Positions 44,301 to 53,133 of a DNA stretch of 64,000 nt are shown one piece after another; positions within the stretch are counted from its first letter, which is position 1, and the number at the start of each line of letters is the position of its first letter. The stretch spans positions 7,192,001 through 7,256,000 of the forward strand of contig NZ_CP108364.1 in NCBI RefSeq assembly GCF_035946055.1. Direction: 5' to 3'. The stretch is from Streptomyces sp. NBC_01341. Its GTDB lineage: Bacteria; Actinomycetota; Actinomycetes; Streptomycetales; Streptomycetaceae. The notes under the pieces were generated by a model. The model had not been told where the DNA came from. It was given only the letters and a program-made list of their open reading frames with translations, and ran no database searches. Position numbers and translations under genes: made by a program.

Positions 44301-45231
44301 CATCGACAACTACTTCGCCGCGCCCGCCGGCAAGCAGGTCAGGGAGAGCCGGGAGGACAGCCCGTCGTACGAGTACTGGCCGGCGGCCTATCCCTATGCC
44401 GGCTATGGGATGACGCGCGTACCGCCGTTCCCGAGGGAGCCGGTTGCCGAAGGGCACCGTACCGACTGGGTCTCCGCCGGCAACGGCGTCAAGTGGCAGC
44501 AGTACGCGTCCATCGACGGCTGGTCCACCTTCACCGACGTCGTGAACTACCGCCCGCGCAGCGTGCAGAGTGAACACTGGTTCGGCCCCATAACCCGGCC
44601 GCGCATGGTGAGCTTCGAGGTCCCGCACCGTGTCGGGAACGTCATGGGCGGAATGATCGCCGGCTTCGGCGACGGAGGATCCGCCCACAGCGGGGACACC
44701 AGCATGATGTCGCGGAGCTTCGCGCTCTACCAGGACGACGAACTGCTGATGCAGAACGGGGCACGGCCTGATTTCGGAGTGGGTGATCTGGAACCGCAGG
44801 AACTCCCGTACCGGCTCGTCGTCGACACGAAGAACAACACCGACTTCATGCCGTACTCCACCACCACGCACACCGAATGGAGTTTCCTCTCCGGCACTGC
44901 CGACGACCAGGCCATCCCGTTGGCTCAACTCGATTACGGAACGGACCTGGACCCCGCGGGGCGCGCGAAGCGCAAGTCGGCCTTCTCCATCAAGCCCGTC
45001 GTCCTCGGTAGTGACGCCGCGAAGGACGCGGTCTCCACCCTCAAGCTCGAGGTCTCCTACGACGATGGGGCGTCCTGGCGTCCGCAGGACCTGAAGGAGA
45101 ACAAGGGAACCTGGCAAACGACCCTCAACGCGCCCTCCCGGGCGGGTTACGTGTCCATCCGGACCACCGCCAAACAGCGCAACGGCGGCGGCATCACCCA
45201 GACCATCACCCGGGCCTTCGGCCTCAAGTGA
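41386..45231 (+). CDS. Very large secreted subtilisin-like protease (S8) with PA domain
   Basis: A 1281-aa exported protease starting at GTG 41386 after TGGAGG. The Sec signal peptide (YAVSVAAALVATLIPPAAAYGAAP) is followed by a prodomain that begins IAVTLITGDKVTL. The triad is Asp264 (VAVLDSGADTTHPD), His299 (GHGTHTAS) and Ser472 (SGTSMAAPHVAGAAALLAQKH). Farther on, AGKPADYAGLSARGKAVVVRSGG to AGAAMLLVVNDG is a protease-associated (PA) domain. The last 130 residues end in KLEVSYDDGASWRPQDLK, matching the end of the other subtilase. The two are paralogs 9 kb apart on opposite strands. Confidence 0.92.
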   Translation: MRLPAYRRYAVSVAAALVATLIPPAAAYGAAPAPGAHADPEGHAGPQAPIAVTLITGDKVTLTQGNGSSPSVDVERAPGATGSVRVATEGGDTLVYPDEAMPYIATGRLDKQLFNVTQLVAQGYDDAHTGVLPLIITRSEGTSAHKSGASDDRPPSAVALPGAKSTLGLPSVRGAAVEAQRSKATAFWSALTGTSGQDASRSKASSGPSPDDDVAAPSFTGGVDKVWLDGKAEAALADTTAQIGAPQAWAAGGTGAGVRVAVLDSGADTTHPDLAKRIVASRSFVGGEDVIDRNGHGTHTASTVAGTGAASHGTERGVAPGADLLVGKVLGDNGTGPISGIIAGMEWAARTEHARVINMSLGTPAWHTQDDPLSQSVNQLSAETGALFVIAAGNSGNSAHSVSAPGTADAALTVGAVDSSDQLASFSSAGPRLMDDALKPDLTAPGVDVLAARSQYMNGGGEGYYRPESGTSMAAPHVAGAAALLAQKHPKWTGRQIKDALMSTSAPTPAYTPYQAGTGRLDVAAAYLRDQVIASGSVDAGLVKWSAGQKRKPVKLKITYTNTTDSPITLHLSVDRGDSPAGVFTSLADRVTVPARGTSTVDLVADPKNLAPGQYAAQVTARSAAGAVHTAVGLSVESEKYDLTVHLKDRSGKPVSGEVEITGADGKTTIMWASDGTLTSRWAPGSYTVVSILDVEGRHGPHSLGYAVLTVPELDLRSDRQVELDGSRIRQVKVATPKPTAVSTSRIDLFRSFTSSEPTPNDGQALHQILLPSAQYDSLWALPTKAKVRNGSFVFTTRIRAKQTPLKITYGARSLGDTLLVQPGSAQFPDGTAQVRAIFAGAGKPADYAGLSARGKAVVVRSGGAVDPTGQAAAARAAGAAMLLVVNDGDGRSSDWYGDADGTSTGPIPAASLTRDEGEDLIDRILSSGKSGTKLAVEAHPTPQYLYDLADYHRGGVPDDPSAATDPGSLARIDNYFAAPAGKQVRESREDSPSYEYWPAAYPYAGYGMTRVPPFPREPVAEGHRTDWVSAGNGVKWQQYASIDGWSTFTDVVNYRPRSVQSEHWFGPITRPRMVSFEVPHRVGNVMGGMIAGFGDGGSAHSGDTSMMSRSFALYQDDELLMQNGARPDFGVGDLEPQELPYRLVVDTKNNTDFMPYSTTTHTEWSFLSGTADDQAIPLAQLDYGTDLDPAGRAKRKSAFSIKPVVLGSDAAKDAVSTLKLEVSYDDGASWRPQDLKENKGTWQTTLNAPSRAGYVSIRTTAKQRNGGGITQTITRAFGLK

Positions 45232-45506
45232 CCGTCGAGAGCAGCCGGGCCCCACGCCGTTGATGGCATGGGACACCGGCTGCTCTGCCGTATCCCCATG
45301 GTCCACTCGCAGCGGACGGGGGAGCACTGCTGAGCTCCATCCGCTCACAGCCGTCGGGGCTGGGGACGCGGCCGGACGAGGCTCGCATCCTCGCTCGTCG
45401 AGATACTCCCCAACCGTCCCGAGCGGCACGTCAGGGCGTGGGCGAACCCCGTACGGGGCGCCGGTGCGTTGGCCGTCCACGGCCATCGGGTGGCCCCCTA
45501 CGGCGG

Positions 45507-45707
45507 CTACGACGAGGAGCGGGCCGTCTCCTGTGTGACTGCCGTGTCGTGAGGGTCGAGCAGGAGTCGTTCAAGGACCGGCAGGACTTCCTCATGGCCG
45601 GCACTCGCTGCAAGGAGCCTGCCTGCCGAAGCTCTTCGGGACCAAGAATCCGACTCGGCATCGCGGAGCAGCGTCATCAATTCGCTGGTCACCTGCTCCT
45701 CGTTCAC
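45507..45707 (-). pseudogene. Truncated HEAT-type hypothetical protein
   Basis: GTG 45707 opens a frame NEEQVTSELMTLLRDAESDS followed by WSRRASAGRLLAASAGHEEV and LPVLERLLLDPHDTAVTQETA, which then stops after 66 residues. This is the beginning of a family common in Streptomyces whose members run to well over 100 residues (..DTAVTRETAEALARRG..). The C-terminal part is missing. The flanks 45232-45506 and 45708-45929 show no other supported gene. Confidence 0.55.
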
Positions 45708-45929
45708 ACAGCCATGGTGCCTGCTCGCACGCTGCGTGCCTACTTCGTTTCCGGGGCGGCCTCCGGTTGGGGCGGAGGCGAGGCGGCTTCGCGGCCTGTT
45801 CCAGAGCTTTCCTCCGCATCCTGGCCGGACCTCTGCCCGGCGTGCGGCGGTGGCCTTCCGGGCCTGTTTGCGAGGCGGAGTCATCAGCTGCGCGAACGCT
45901 CTGGGCCGCAGGTGACAAGTACGGGGTGA

Positions 45930-45947
45930 GACTGTCGTTCGACAGTC
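45930..45947. promoter_or_regulatory. Perfect inverted repeat just upstream of the sigma-factor gene
   Basis: GACTGTCG-TT-CGACAGTC is a perfect 8-bp dyad with a two-base centre, ending 15 bp before the GTG start and overlapping the leader with the ribosome site. It could be an operator for autoregulation or form a small RNA hairpin. Confidence 0.5.
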
Positions 45948-45962
45948 GGAGACGGAGATTCC

Positions 45963-46553
45963 GTGACATCGGAACACGAGGAGCGGGGCGACCGCGCCGG
46001 CGATGCCCAGCTTTGCAGGGCCGCTGACGACCCCGCAGCGTTCACGCCGCTGGTCGAGAAGTACTCGACAGCCCTGCACGGATACTTCGCCCGGCGGATG
46101 CCGGGCGCGGCGGACGATCTGCTGGCCGAAGTGTGGTTGCAGGCCTTCGCCGCGCGGCGCACGTTCGACGCCTCGCGCGGATCTGCGCGAGGCTGGCTGT
46201 TCGGGGTCGCCCGCAACGTCCTGGCGGGCCATGCCCGCCGGACAGTGCGCGCCCAGGCTCTCCCGGGAGCCCAGGCCACCGACCCGTGGCAGGCGGTTGA
46301 CCAGCGACTGGACGCGGCGGCACTGGCGCCCGCACTGCGCCGGGCGCTCGCTGAGCTGCCGGCCGAGGAGCGAGAGGTGATGCTCCTGGTCAGCTGGGAG
46401 CAGCTGACGCCGGCTGAGGCGGCCGCGGCCGTGGGCATCCCGGCCGGGACGGCCCGCTCGCGGCTGCACCGGGCGCGGGGCAGATTGCGCGAGCGGCTCG
46501 CACCGGCCCCACGCGCGGGACGGGACCTGGCCGTGACGGGAGACCTGGCATGA
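45963..46553 (+). CDS. ECF sigma factor
   Basis: A 196-aa sigma-70 family protein with GTG start. Region 2 reads DPAAFTPLVEKYSTALHGYFARRMPGAADDLLAEVWLQAFAARRTFD. The RGWLFGVARNVLAGHARR motif ends region 2. Region 4 is ALAELPAEEREVMLLVSWEQLTPAEAAAAVGIPAGTARSRLHRARGRLRE. No extra C-terminal domain is present. It overlaps the next gene by ATGA, so sigma factor and partner are translationally coupled, the usual sign of a regulator pair. Confidence 0.92.
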   Translation: MTSEHEERGDRAGDAQLCRAADDPAAFTPLVEKYSTALHGYFARRMPGAADDLLAEVWLQAFAARRTFDASRGSARGWLFGVARNVLAGHARRTVRAQALPGAQATDPWQAVDQRLDAAALAPALRRALAELPAEEREVMLLVSWEQLTPAEAAAAVGIPAGTARSRLHRARGRLRERLAPAPRAGRDLAVTGDLA

Positions 46554-47515
46554 GCACACACGACATGGAGGAGACGGGCATGACGGAGCGGCTGGCAGTG
46601 CTGGACTTCCCTGGCGCCGAGGCGTTGCAGGTGGCGGGATGGGTTGAGCCGCCGTCGCCGCGTGTACTGGCCAGGGTGCTGGAGGGAGTCGAAGACGCCG
46701 TACGGGAAGAAGCGGCCCAGGCCCCGCCGGGCGGGGACGTGCGGGGGGACGTCGTGGTGACGCCGCTGCGCTGGCGCCGCCGGGTCGTCGCGCTTCTGGC
46801 TGCCGCCGCCGTCGCGGCCGGCATCGCGGTGACGTCCGCGAACACTGGAGGGGCGCCTGCGACTATGGGAGGGGCACCTGCGAATACGCAGGCGCAGTCG
46901 GCATCGATCTTCCTGAACAACGTCGCCGAGGTCGCCGCCACCCAGCCGGCCGGAGCGGGCACCTACTGGAAGATCCACACTGCGCCCTTCAACGCATACG
47001 CGTACATCTCGCGGTCCATGGAGCTCACCTACCTGGTCCCCGGCAAAACCTTCGACGGCAATCGCAGCCGCACGGGTCGGTTCCCCGGCTGGAGGCTCGG
47101 CTCGCAGAACTACGACTGGAACGGCCTGGACCGGCTGAGCACGGACCCGCTGATGCTGCAGCGGGTGATCCTGAGCACCACGAAGGCATCAGCAGAACAG
47201 GTCGAGGATGCGGGCACGCTCGGCTTCGTACAGGCGAGCACCGTACTCGCCGTAGCCCCTGCCAGCCCCGCACTGCGCGCCGGGCTGTTCAAGGCACTGG
47301 CCAAGGTGCAGGGCGTCCGCGTCGTCGGCACCGCCAAGGACAGCGCAGGGCGCACGGGGACCAAGCTGGCCTACCACGGCGACGTCGGCGTCACTGAGGT
47401 GATCATCGACCCGAAGACCAGTACTCTCCTGCAGCTCAACGAACCGTGGCGAAGCGAGAAAGATCAACGTAGGGCTACGTACGTGTCCGTCGGCCTGACC
47501 GACAAGATCGGCTGA
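46550..47515 (+). CDS. CU044_5270-family membrane protein, probable partner of the ECF sigma factor
   Basis: A 321-aa protein. A cytoplasmic N-terminal part of about 75 residues (RLAVLDFPGAEALQVAGWVEPPSPRVLARVLEGVEDAVREE) precedes one membrane helix (RVVALLAAAAVAAGIAVT). An extracellular part of about 210 residues follows, with GTYWKIHTAPFNAYAYISRSMELTYLVPG and a C-terminal RTGTKLAYHGDVGVTEVIIDPKTSTLLQ. This layout and the coupling to an ECF gene fit the family called CU044_5270, probably an anti-sigma or sensor protein. No zinc-binding anti-sigma motif (HxxxCxxC) is visible. Confidence 0.85.
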   Translation: MSTHDMEETGMTERLAVLDFPGAEALQVAGWVEPPSPRVLARVLEGVEDAVREEAAQAPPGGDVRGDVVVTPLRWRRRVVALLAAAAVAAGIAVTSANTGGAPATMGGAPANTQAQSASIFLNNVAEVAATQPAGAGTYWKIHTAPFNAYAYISRSMELTYLVPGKTFDGNRSRTGRFPGWRLGSQNYDWNGLDRLSTDPLMLQRVILSTTKASAEQVEDAGTLGFVQASTVLAVAPASPALRAGLFKALAKVQGVRVVGTAKDSAGRTGTKLAYHGDVGVTEVIIDPKTSTLLQLNEPWRSEKDQRRATYVSVGLTDKIG

Positions 47516-47530
47516 TCGTCCACACATGAA

Positions 47531-47561
47531 CGGCGCACGGCCCCCGACGAGCCGTGCGCCG
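47531..47561 (+). terminator. Terminator of the sigma-factor operon
   Basis: An 11-bp perfect stem CGGCGCACGGC (47531-47541) / GCCGTGCGCCG (47551-47561) with a nine-base loop begins 16 bp after the operon's last stop. Confidence 0.82.
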
Positions 47562-47661
47562 CGACCGATGCCGGAGACGCTCCTGAGGGCACGTCAGCTC
47601 TGATACGGTCCCGTCGGACCTCAGGATCGGAGGGACGCCCGCGATGTACCCCGTGCCGCGG

Positions 47662-48036
47662 TCACGGCGAGGTGCCGGTCGGCGAGGTGGCTCGTCCGTC
47701 CACATCGGAAGCGTCCAGCTCAGCACGGGTCGCCAGAGACTCCGCCGACGCCACCGCTCGCTCGCTGAGTCGCCCGAATCTGCGGGCCGCGTGGCCCAGG
47801 CACAGGCCGGCCAGCCCCAGCAACTGGTTCCCGGCCGCAGCCCTCATACCCAACTCGATGCAGCAGTGCTCGATGAACTCACGATCGTGCTCGTTCAGGG
47901 CGATGCCAGCCAGGGCCACCGCTGTCGACGCTTCGTACGCGGTGTCGTCGAGCGCGCGTACGATCGCCTCCGCGTACGTCCCCGGTGACGCCGGATGCGC
48001 CGCATGGCCGGTGCGTCCGCAGTACCGTCCTGGCAT
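47662..48036 (-). CDS. Small HEAT-like hypothetical protein
   Basis: A 124-aa reading frame. The central part TYAEAIVRALDDTAYEASTAVALAGIALNEHDREFIEHCCIELGMRAAAGNQLLGLAGLCLGHAARRFG looks like a pair of HEAT-type helices. Similar short proteins occur in many Streptomyces, often near toxin or immunity genes. The true start may be downstream of ATG 48036, because the first 18 residues are atypical and overlap the divergent gene. No function can be assigned. Confidence 0.55.
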   Translation of the reverse strand: MPGRYCGRTGHAAHPASPGTYAEAIVRALDDTAYEASTAVALAGIALNEHDREFIEHCCIELGMRAAAGNQLLGLAGLCLGHAARRFGRLSERAVASAESLATRAELDASDVDGRATSPTGTSP

Positions 48037-48488
48037 GGCGAGCAGAATGGCGGCCTTACCGGCGCACCCTCGAAACGCCGACCGGCCTCGTCCTGTACCG
48101 GACCCCGGACGGATGGGGGTACGCCGTCCACTTCACCAGCCTGGCCGACATCGCCGACGGCACTCTCGCTGGTCTTCCGCCCTTGTCCGAGCCGGACATC
48201 GCGCAGGTGCCCCCGGTTCAGAAGGCGGAGGAACCAACCCACGGAAAGATTGTCGTCAAACCGGGCTGTGACATGAAGTCGCCGCACGAACCTTGGCCCG
48301 ATCCTGTCGAGGCCGAGGCGCTGAAGGTTCGACTCGACGATCTGCACCGGGCGAAGATCCGGCTCGCTGATGAGGTGCTCGTAGTCGGCGACTACATCGG
48401 AGACAGCACCCACGCCGAAATCGCCTACGCCCGGTCGCTCGGCAAGCCCGTGCAGTTCACGCACCCCGAAGTCGACCCTGACCCCTGA
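47985..48488 (+). CDS. Hypothetical protein with a C-terminal deoxyribosyltransferase-like segment
   Basis: A 167-aa frame with GTG at 47985. The C-terminal 50 residues (RLDDLHRAKIRLADEVLVVGDYIGDSTHAEIAYARSLGKPVQF) are distinctive. The pattern of an Asp-Glu-Val-Leu-Val-Val strand, Gly-Tyr-Ile-Gly and a Glu-Ile-Xaa-Tyr-Ala helix is that of small proteins related to nucleoside 2-deoxyribosyltransferases. The N-terminal half (GLVLYRTPDGWGYAVHFTSLADIADG) is unassigned. The 5' end overlaps the divergent HEAT-like gene by 52 bases, so one of the two starts is probably farther in. Confidence 0.6.
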   Translation: MTPDAPHGRCVRSTVLAWRAEWRPYRRTLETPTGLVLYRTPDGWGYAVHFTSLADIADGTLAGLPPLSEPDIAQVPPVQKAEEPTHGKIVVKPGCDMKSPHEPWPDPVEAEALKVRLDDLHRAKIRLADEVLVVGDYIGDSTHAEIAYARSLGKPVQFTHPEVDPDP

Positions 48489-48691
48489 CCCCTGACCGCC
48501 CGCAGCCACCGCGACAACCAGGGTCGGCAGCTCGCTGCCTGACCGCCTCGCGGTCGTTTCAGCCGCCTCTCCGGGGGTGTGCGGCCCTGGGGCTCTGGGC
48601 CGCACACCCCCCCGCCGACCTTGCGAGACTTTCCGTTCCTTCGTGTCGCGGGGGACAGCGTTCCGTTCCGCCGAACACGCCTGACGCCACG

Positions 48692-50125
48692 TCAGGACAC
48701 TGTGAGGCCGCAGCTGTAGGCGGCCGAACCCGATCCTGAGTAGGACTCCAGCTCCAGGTAGTACGTCCCGCTGCCGGACGCCGTGCGGGTGTAGGAGACC
48801 GACTCGTCCACGCCGCGGCCGTCGTTGACGGACCGGGCCACGGTTCCGCCCGATGAATCGAGCAGGTAGACGTCGGCGTCGTACGCGTCGGGGACCGCGC
48901 AGGTCACGGTGGCCCTCTGCCGCGAGGCCAGGGTGAAGGCGAAATAGTCGCGGTCGGACGCAGTGGTCAGCGCACCCGTGACGGTGAGGGGCTGGGCGCG
49001 GCCGGAGACGTCGTCGGCCGAGGCCCGGGAGTCGTTAGGCTCGGTCTCCTGGACGGTCGATCCGCTTCCCTGAGTGCCGCAGCCGGTTTCCGGCGTGCCG
49101 TTGTAGAGATTGGACTGCGCGACGCCGTTGGTGACGCTGCGCTTGTAGTAGCCGCAGGTGGGGCGGTTCTTGAAGTCGAAGGTCCCGCCGTCGGTGAGGT
49201 GCCAGATCTTGAAGTCGGAGTAGGTCAGCGGCTTCCCGGCGACGGCCTGTTCCGGCTGGTGGTCGCCGAGCACCACGTAGGCGTTGCCGCCGCTCAGCGT
49301 CGCGAGCCCGTTCTTGTCGATGAACAGCGAGCTGCCGCCCTCGTCGATGCCGACCCCCCACGCCTTGCCCTGGGTGGTGAGGCCGTCCTTGACGGCCCGT
49401 GCGATGAAGGCCATGGTCCGGCCCATCCGGTCGCGGGCGACGAAGTGGGAGTCGTTGATGGTGTCGCCGTAGTGCGGCCAGTCGAACATGCCGGTGGTGA
49501 ACGTGACGGACTTGTCGTACGGGTTGGCGAGGGCGCCCGCCGACGTGGCGCCGGCCGTGCAGGCGTCGTAGACGATGGAGCTGTTGATGTGCAGGCCGGC
49601 GCTGCCGCCGCCGGAGCCTCCTCCCTTCGCGACGACGGACTGCACGGAGGCCCGGAGGGCGGTGCCCTTCCAGGCCGTGTAACGGCACTGGTCGCCACCC
49701 GCGAAGTAGACGAACTCCGCGTTGCGGATGTCGGTGTTCAGCTGGGTGTTGTTGCCGTCGGATGCCGCGGTGAGGGTCCAGGTGGTGCAGGAGTTGACGC
49801 CGCTCAGACCAGTGATCACGTCGCACTCGGGCGTCTGACTGCCCGACGGGGCCGAGCCCGCCAGGACCACGACGTCCAGGGTGCCGGTGTTGGCGCGGAT
49901 GGCGTCGATGGCCTTGGTCATGGACGCGGCGACGACACCTCCGTCGCCGTTCATGGTGAACGCGGGGCCCGACCAGCTCGCCCGGGTGGCGTCGGAGGCG
50001 CTCCCCAGGCGTATGCGGTCCGCGGCCGCGTGAGCGGGTTCGCTGGTGACGCCGAGGGTCGCGGCCGCGGTGGCCATGATCACGAGGAGTGAGGTCAGGG
50101 GTCTGCTCAGCGTGTGCGCGGTCAT
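48692..50125 (-). CDS. Secreted S51/cyanophycinase-family peptidase with C-terminal PPC domain
   Basis: A 477-aa exported protein, ATG 50125 after CAGGAG, Sec signal peptide ending near SEPAHAAADRI. Family S51 features are FVYFAGGDQCRY (Gly-Gly-Asp145-Gln146, the substrate loop seen in cyanophycinases) and the nucleophile elbow GGGSAGLHINSS with Ser175. Later come HFVARDRMGRTMAFIAR and WGVGIDEGGSSLFID. Residues about 365-477 form a pre-peptidase C-terminal (PPC) beta domain (ETEPNDSRASADDV to TYYLELESYSGSGSAAYSC), a substrate-binding module on secreted hydrolases. It probably cleaves an extracellular acidic polymer. Confidence 0.85.
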   Translation of the reverse strand: MTAHTLSRPLTSLLVIMATAAATLGVTSEPAHAAADRIRLGSASDATRASWSGPAFTMNGDGGVVAASMTKAIDAIRANTGTLDVVVLAGSAPSGSQTPECDVITGLSGVNSCTTWTLTAASDGNNTQLNTDIRNAEFVYFAGGDQCRYTAWKGTALRASVQSVVAKGGGSGGGSAGLHINSSIVYDACTAGATSAGALANPYDKSVTFTTGMFDWPHYGDTINDSHFVARDRMGRTMAFIARAVKDGLTTQGKAWGVGIDEGGSSLFIDKNGLATLSGGNAYVVLGDHQPEQAVAGKPLTYSDFKIWHLTDGGTFDFKNRPTCGYYKRSVTNGVAQSNLYNGTPETGCGTQGSGSTVQETEPNDSRASADDVSGRAQPLTVTGALTTASDRDYFAFTLASRQRATVTCAVPDAYDADVYLLDSSGGTVARSVNDGRGVDESVSYTRTASGSGTYYLELESYSGSGSAAYSCGLTVS

Positions 50126-50456
50126 CGATGCTCCTGAGTGCAGGACGGCATGAGGGGATGGGCCGGTTCCCCGGTGCGGTCCGTGCGACCCACCGATGGG
50201 GAGCGGCAGTAGCGGAACATACAAGCAGTTGCCTGTTAGGGGAAGATGTAATGCAAAATTTGTCGAGGTGGGGCTCGATGAGAGCATGAAATCGGCTGCT
50301 ACTAGGAGATATTGGGCACCTGTGGCGCGTTGCCGACGATATATGGAACTGTAATCAGCGTTACATCTAGGCGTGTCGATGGCCGTCCTGTAGCTTCCTC
50401 TCGTGTCAGAGGGGTGGGATGTCCCCTCCCCGCAGGACTTCTGAGAGGGATCGATC
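50126..50456. promoter_or_regulatory. Divergent promoter region of the cyanophycinase/transporter locus
   Basis: This 331-bp region between the leftward cyanophycinase and the rightward transporter operon is clearly AT-richer than its flanks (for example agatgtaatgcaaaatttgtcgagg and gttacatctagg). It very probably contains both promoters. I see no exact operator repeat. Confidence 0.5.
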
Positions 50457-51413
50457 GTGATGCCGAAATCCCCCCGCCGTGTCGGCGCGGCAACTGTGAC
50501 CGTGGTCGTGGCACTGATGGCGGTGAGCGCCTGCAACGACGGCGCGGACGACGGCTCGGCGGGCCGGGCGACCGCAACGGTGAAGGTCGCCGGGGTCACG
50601 GTGACGAAGGACGAGGCGTTGCACGACGCGCTGCCCGAGAGTGTCAAGAAGTCCGGGAAGGTGAGGGTGGCGACGGATGTCCCCTACCCGCCCTTCGAGA
50701 TGTTCGTCAGTGAGGGCAGCAAGGAACTGACCGGTCTCGACTACGACCTGGGGCAGGCGATCGGTGCGAAGCTCGGGGTGGAGTTCGTCTTCAGCCCGCA
50801 GAAGTTCGACGGAATCGTACCCGCACTTCAGGCCGGCAAGTTCGACGTCGCCATGTCGGCGATCACGGACAACAAGGAGCGGCAGAAGGTCGTCGACTTC
50901 GTCGACTACTCCCAGTCCGGGTCCGGCATCCTCGTGGCGGAGGGCAACCCGAAGAAGATCACGACGCTGACCGACCTGTGCGGTAACCGCGTGGGGGTGC
51001 AGGCCGCCACGAACCAGCTGAAGCTGCTCACCGGGACGCAGGCGAAGTGCACCGCGGCGGGCAAGAAGAAGATCAGCATCTCCACCTACCCGAAGGACTC
51101 CGACGCCCAGCTGGCGCTGCGCTCGGGCAAGGTCGTCGCCGACGTGGCGACCAAGCCGGCCGCGGGCTGGACGGCGAAGACGGCGGACGGCGGCAAGGCC
51201 TTCGACCTCGTCGAGGACCCGCAGGCTCCCGGCGGCTACAACGCCTCGCCGAACGGCATAGCCGTCAGCAAGAAGCTCCCCGGTCTCACCACCGCGGTCC
51301 AGAAGGCACTGCAGGCGCTCCTCGACGACGGCACGGTCACCAAGATCTACGAGAAGTACGGTGTCGCCTCCATCGCGGTCGAGGAAGCGACCCGGAACGC
51401 GGCGGTGGACTGA
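50457..51413 (+). CDS. Amino-acid/dipeptide ABC transporter substrate-binding lipoprotein
   Basis: A 318-aa family 3 solute-binding protein. GTG 50457 (or ATG 50460) follows AGAGGGA. The signal peptide ends in a lipobox (MAVSACND). The ligand-binding domain is typical: GKVRVATDVPYPPFEMFVSEGSKELTGLDYDLGQAIGAKLGVEFVF, then FDGIVPALQAGKFDVAMSAITDNKERQKVVDFVDY and LCGNRVGVQAATNQLKLL. These proteins bind polar amino acids or their small derivatives. It is the first gene of a four-gene operon with permease, ATPase and M20 peptidase. Confidence 0.93.
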   Translation: MMPKSPRRVGAATVTVVVALMAVSACNDGADDGSAGRATATVKVAGVTVTKDEALHDALPESVKKSGKVRVATDVPYPPFEMFVSEGSKELTGLDYDLGQAIGAKLGVEFVFSPQKFDGIVPALQAGKFDVAMSAITDNKERQKVVDFVDYSQSGSGILVAEGNPKKITTLTDLCGNRVGVQAATNQLKLLTGTQAKCTAAGKKKISISTYPKDSDAQLALRSGKVVADVATKPAAGWTAKTADGGKAFDLVEDPQAPGGYNASPNGIAVSKKLPGLTTAVQKALQALLDDGTVTKIYEKYGVASIAVEEATRNAAVD

Positions 51414-51415
51414 CC

Positions 51416-52371
51416 ATGCCCGCCCTCACCTCCCCCCTCGACGCCCGTACCCACGAGGATTCGGCCCCGGCCGGCATCGAGATCGTGCCCGTCCGGCACT
51501 ACGGCCGCTGGCTCGCCGCCGTGGCCGCCGTGGCCGCGGTCGCCGGGCTGATCGGCTCCCTGGCCAAGAACGCCAACCTGCACTGGGACGTCATCGGCCA
51601 CTTCCTCTTCGCCGACCTCATCTTCGACGGGCTGGCGACGACCCTCTGGCTGACCATTGCCGCCATGGTGCTCGGCCTCGGGCTCGGAACCGTCATCGCG
51701 GTCATGCGCCTTTCGCCCAACCCCGTGCTCTACGGGCTCTCCTCGCTCTTCGTATGGATCTTCCGCGGCACGCCCCTGCTGGTGCAGATCATCTTCTGGG
51801 GATACGCCGCAGCGCTCTACAAGAACGTCATGATCGGGATCCCCTTCACACACATCACGTTCGTCCAGGCCGACACCAACACCCTTCTGACGCCTGCGGT
51901 GGCCGCCCTCCTGGCCCTCGGCCTCAACGAGGCCGCGTACGCCAGCGAGATCGTGCGCGCCGGTATCCAGTCGGTCGACATCGGACAGACGGAGGCCGCG
52001 CACTCGCTGGGCATGCGTCCCGTCCTCACGATGCGCAGAATCGTCCTGCCCCAGGCCATGCGGGTGATCATCCCGCCGATGGGCAACGAGACGATCAACA
52101 TGCTCAAGATGACGGCGCTGGTCTCCGTGATCGCGGCCCACGATCTGATGTCGAACATCCAGGACGTGTACGCGCAGAACTACCAGGTCATTCCGATGCT
52201 CGCGGTCGCCAGCATCTGGTACCTGGCCCTGGTGAGCCTGCTGAGCATCCCGCAGGCATGGATGGAACGCCGTTACGGCCGGGGGACCGCACGCAGCGCA
52301 GACGGATCCCCTCTGCGGCGCATCCTCGCGGGCGCCTCCTCGGCGGGCCGCGGGAAGAAGGAGTCGGACCG

Positions 52372-52375
<4 letters not shown>
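51416..52375 (+). CDS. Polar amino-acid ABC transporter permease (HisM/GlnP type)
   Basis: A 319-aa protein starting two bases after the binding-protein stop. The transmembrane core contains FDGLATTLWLTIAAMVLGLGLGTVIAVMRLS, FRGTPLLVQIIFWGY and the ATPase-docking loop EAAHSLGMRPVLTMRRIVLPQAMRVIIPPMGNETINMLK. A single permease gene is present, so the pore is presumably a homodimer. The gene overlaps the ATPase gene (ATGA). Confidence 0.93.
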
Positions 52376-53129
<754 letters not shown>

Positions 53130-53133
<4 letters not shown>

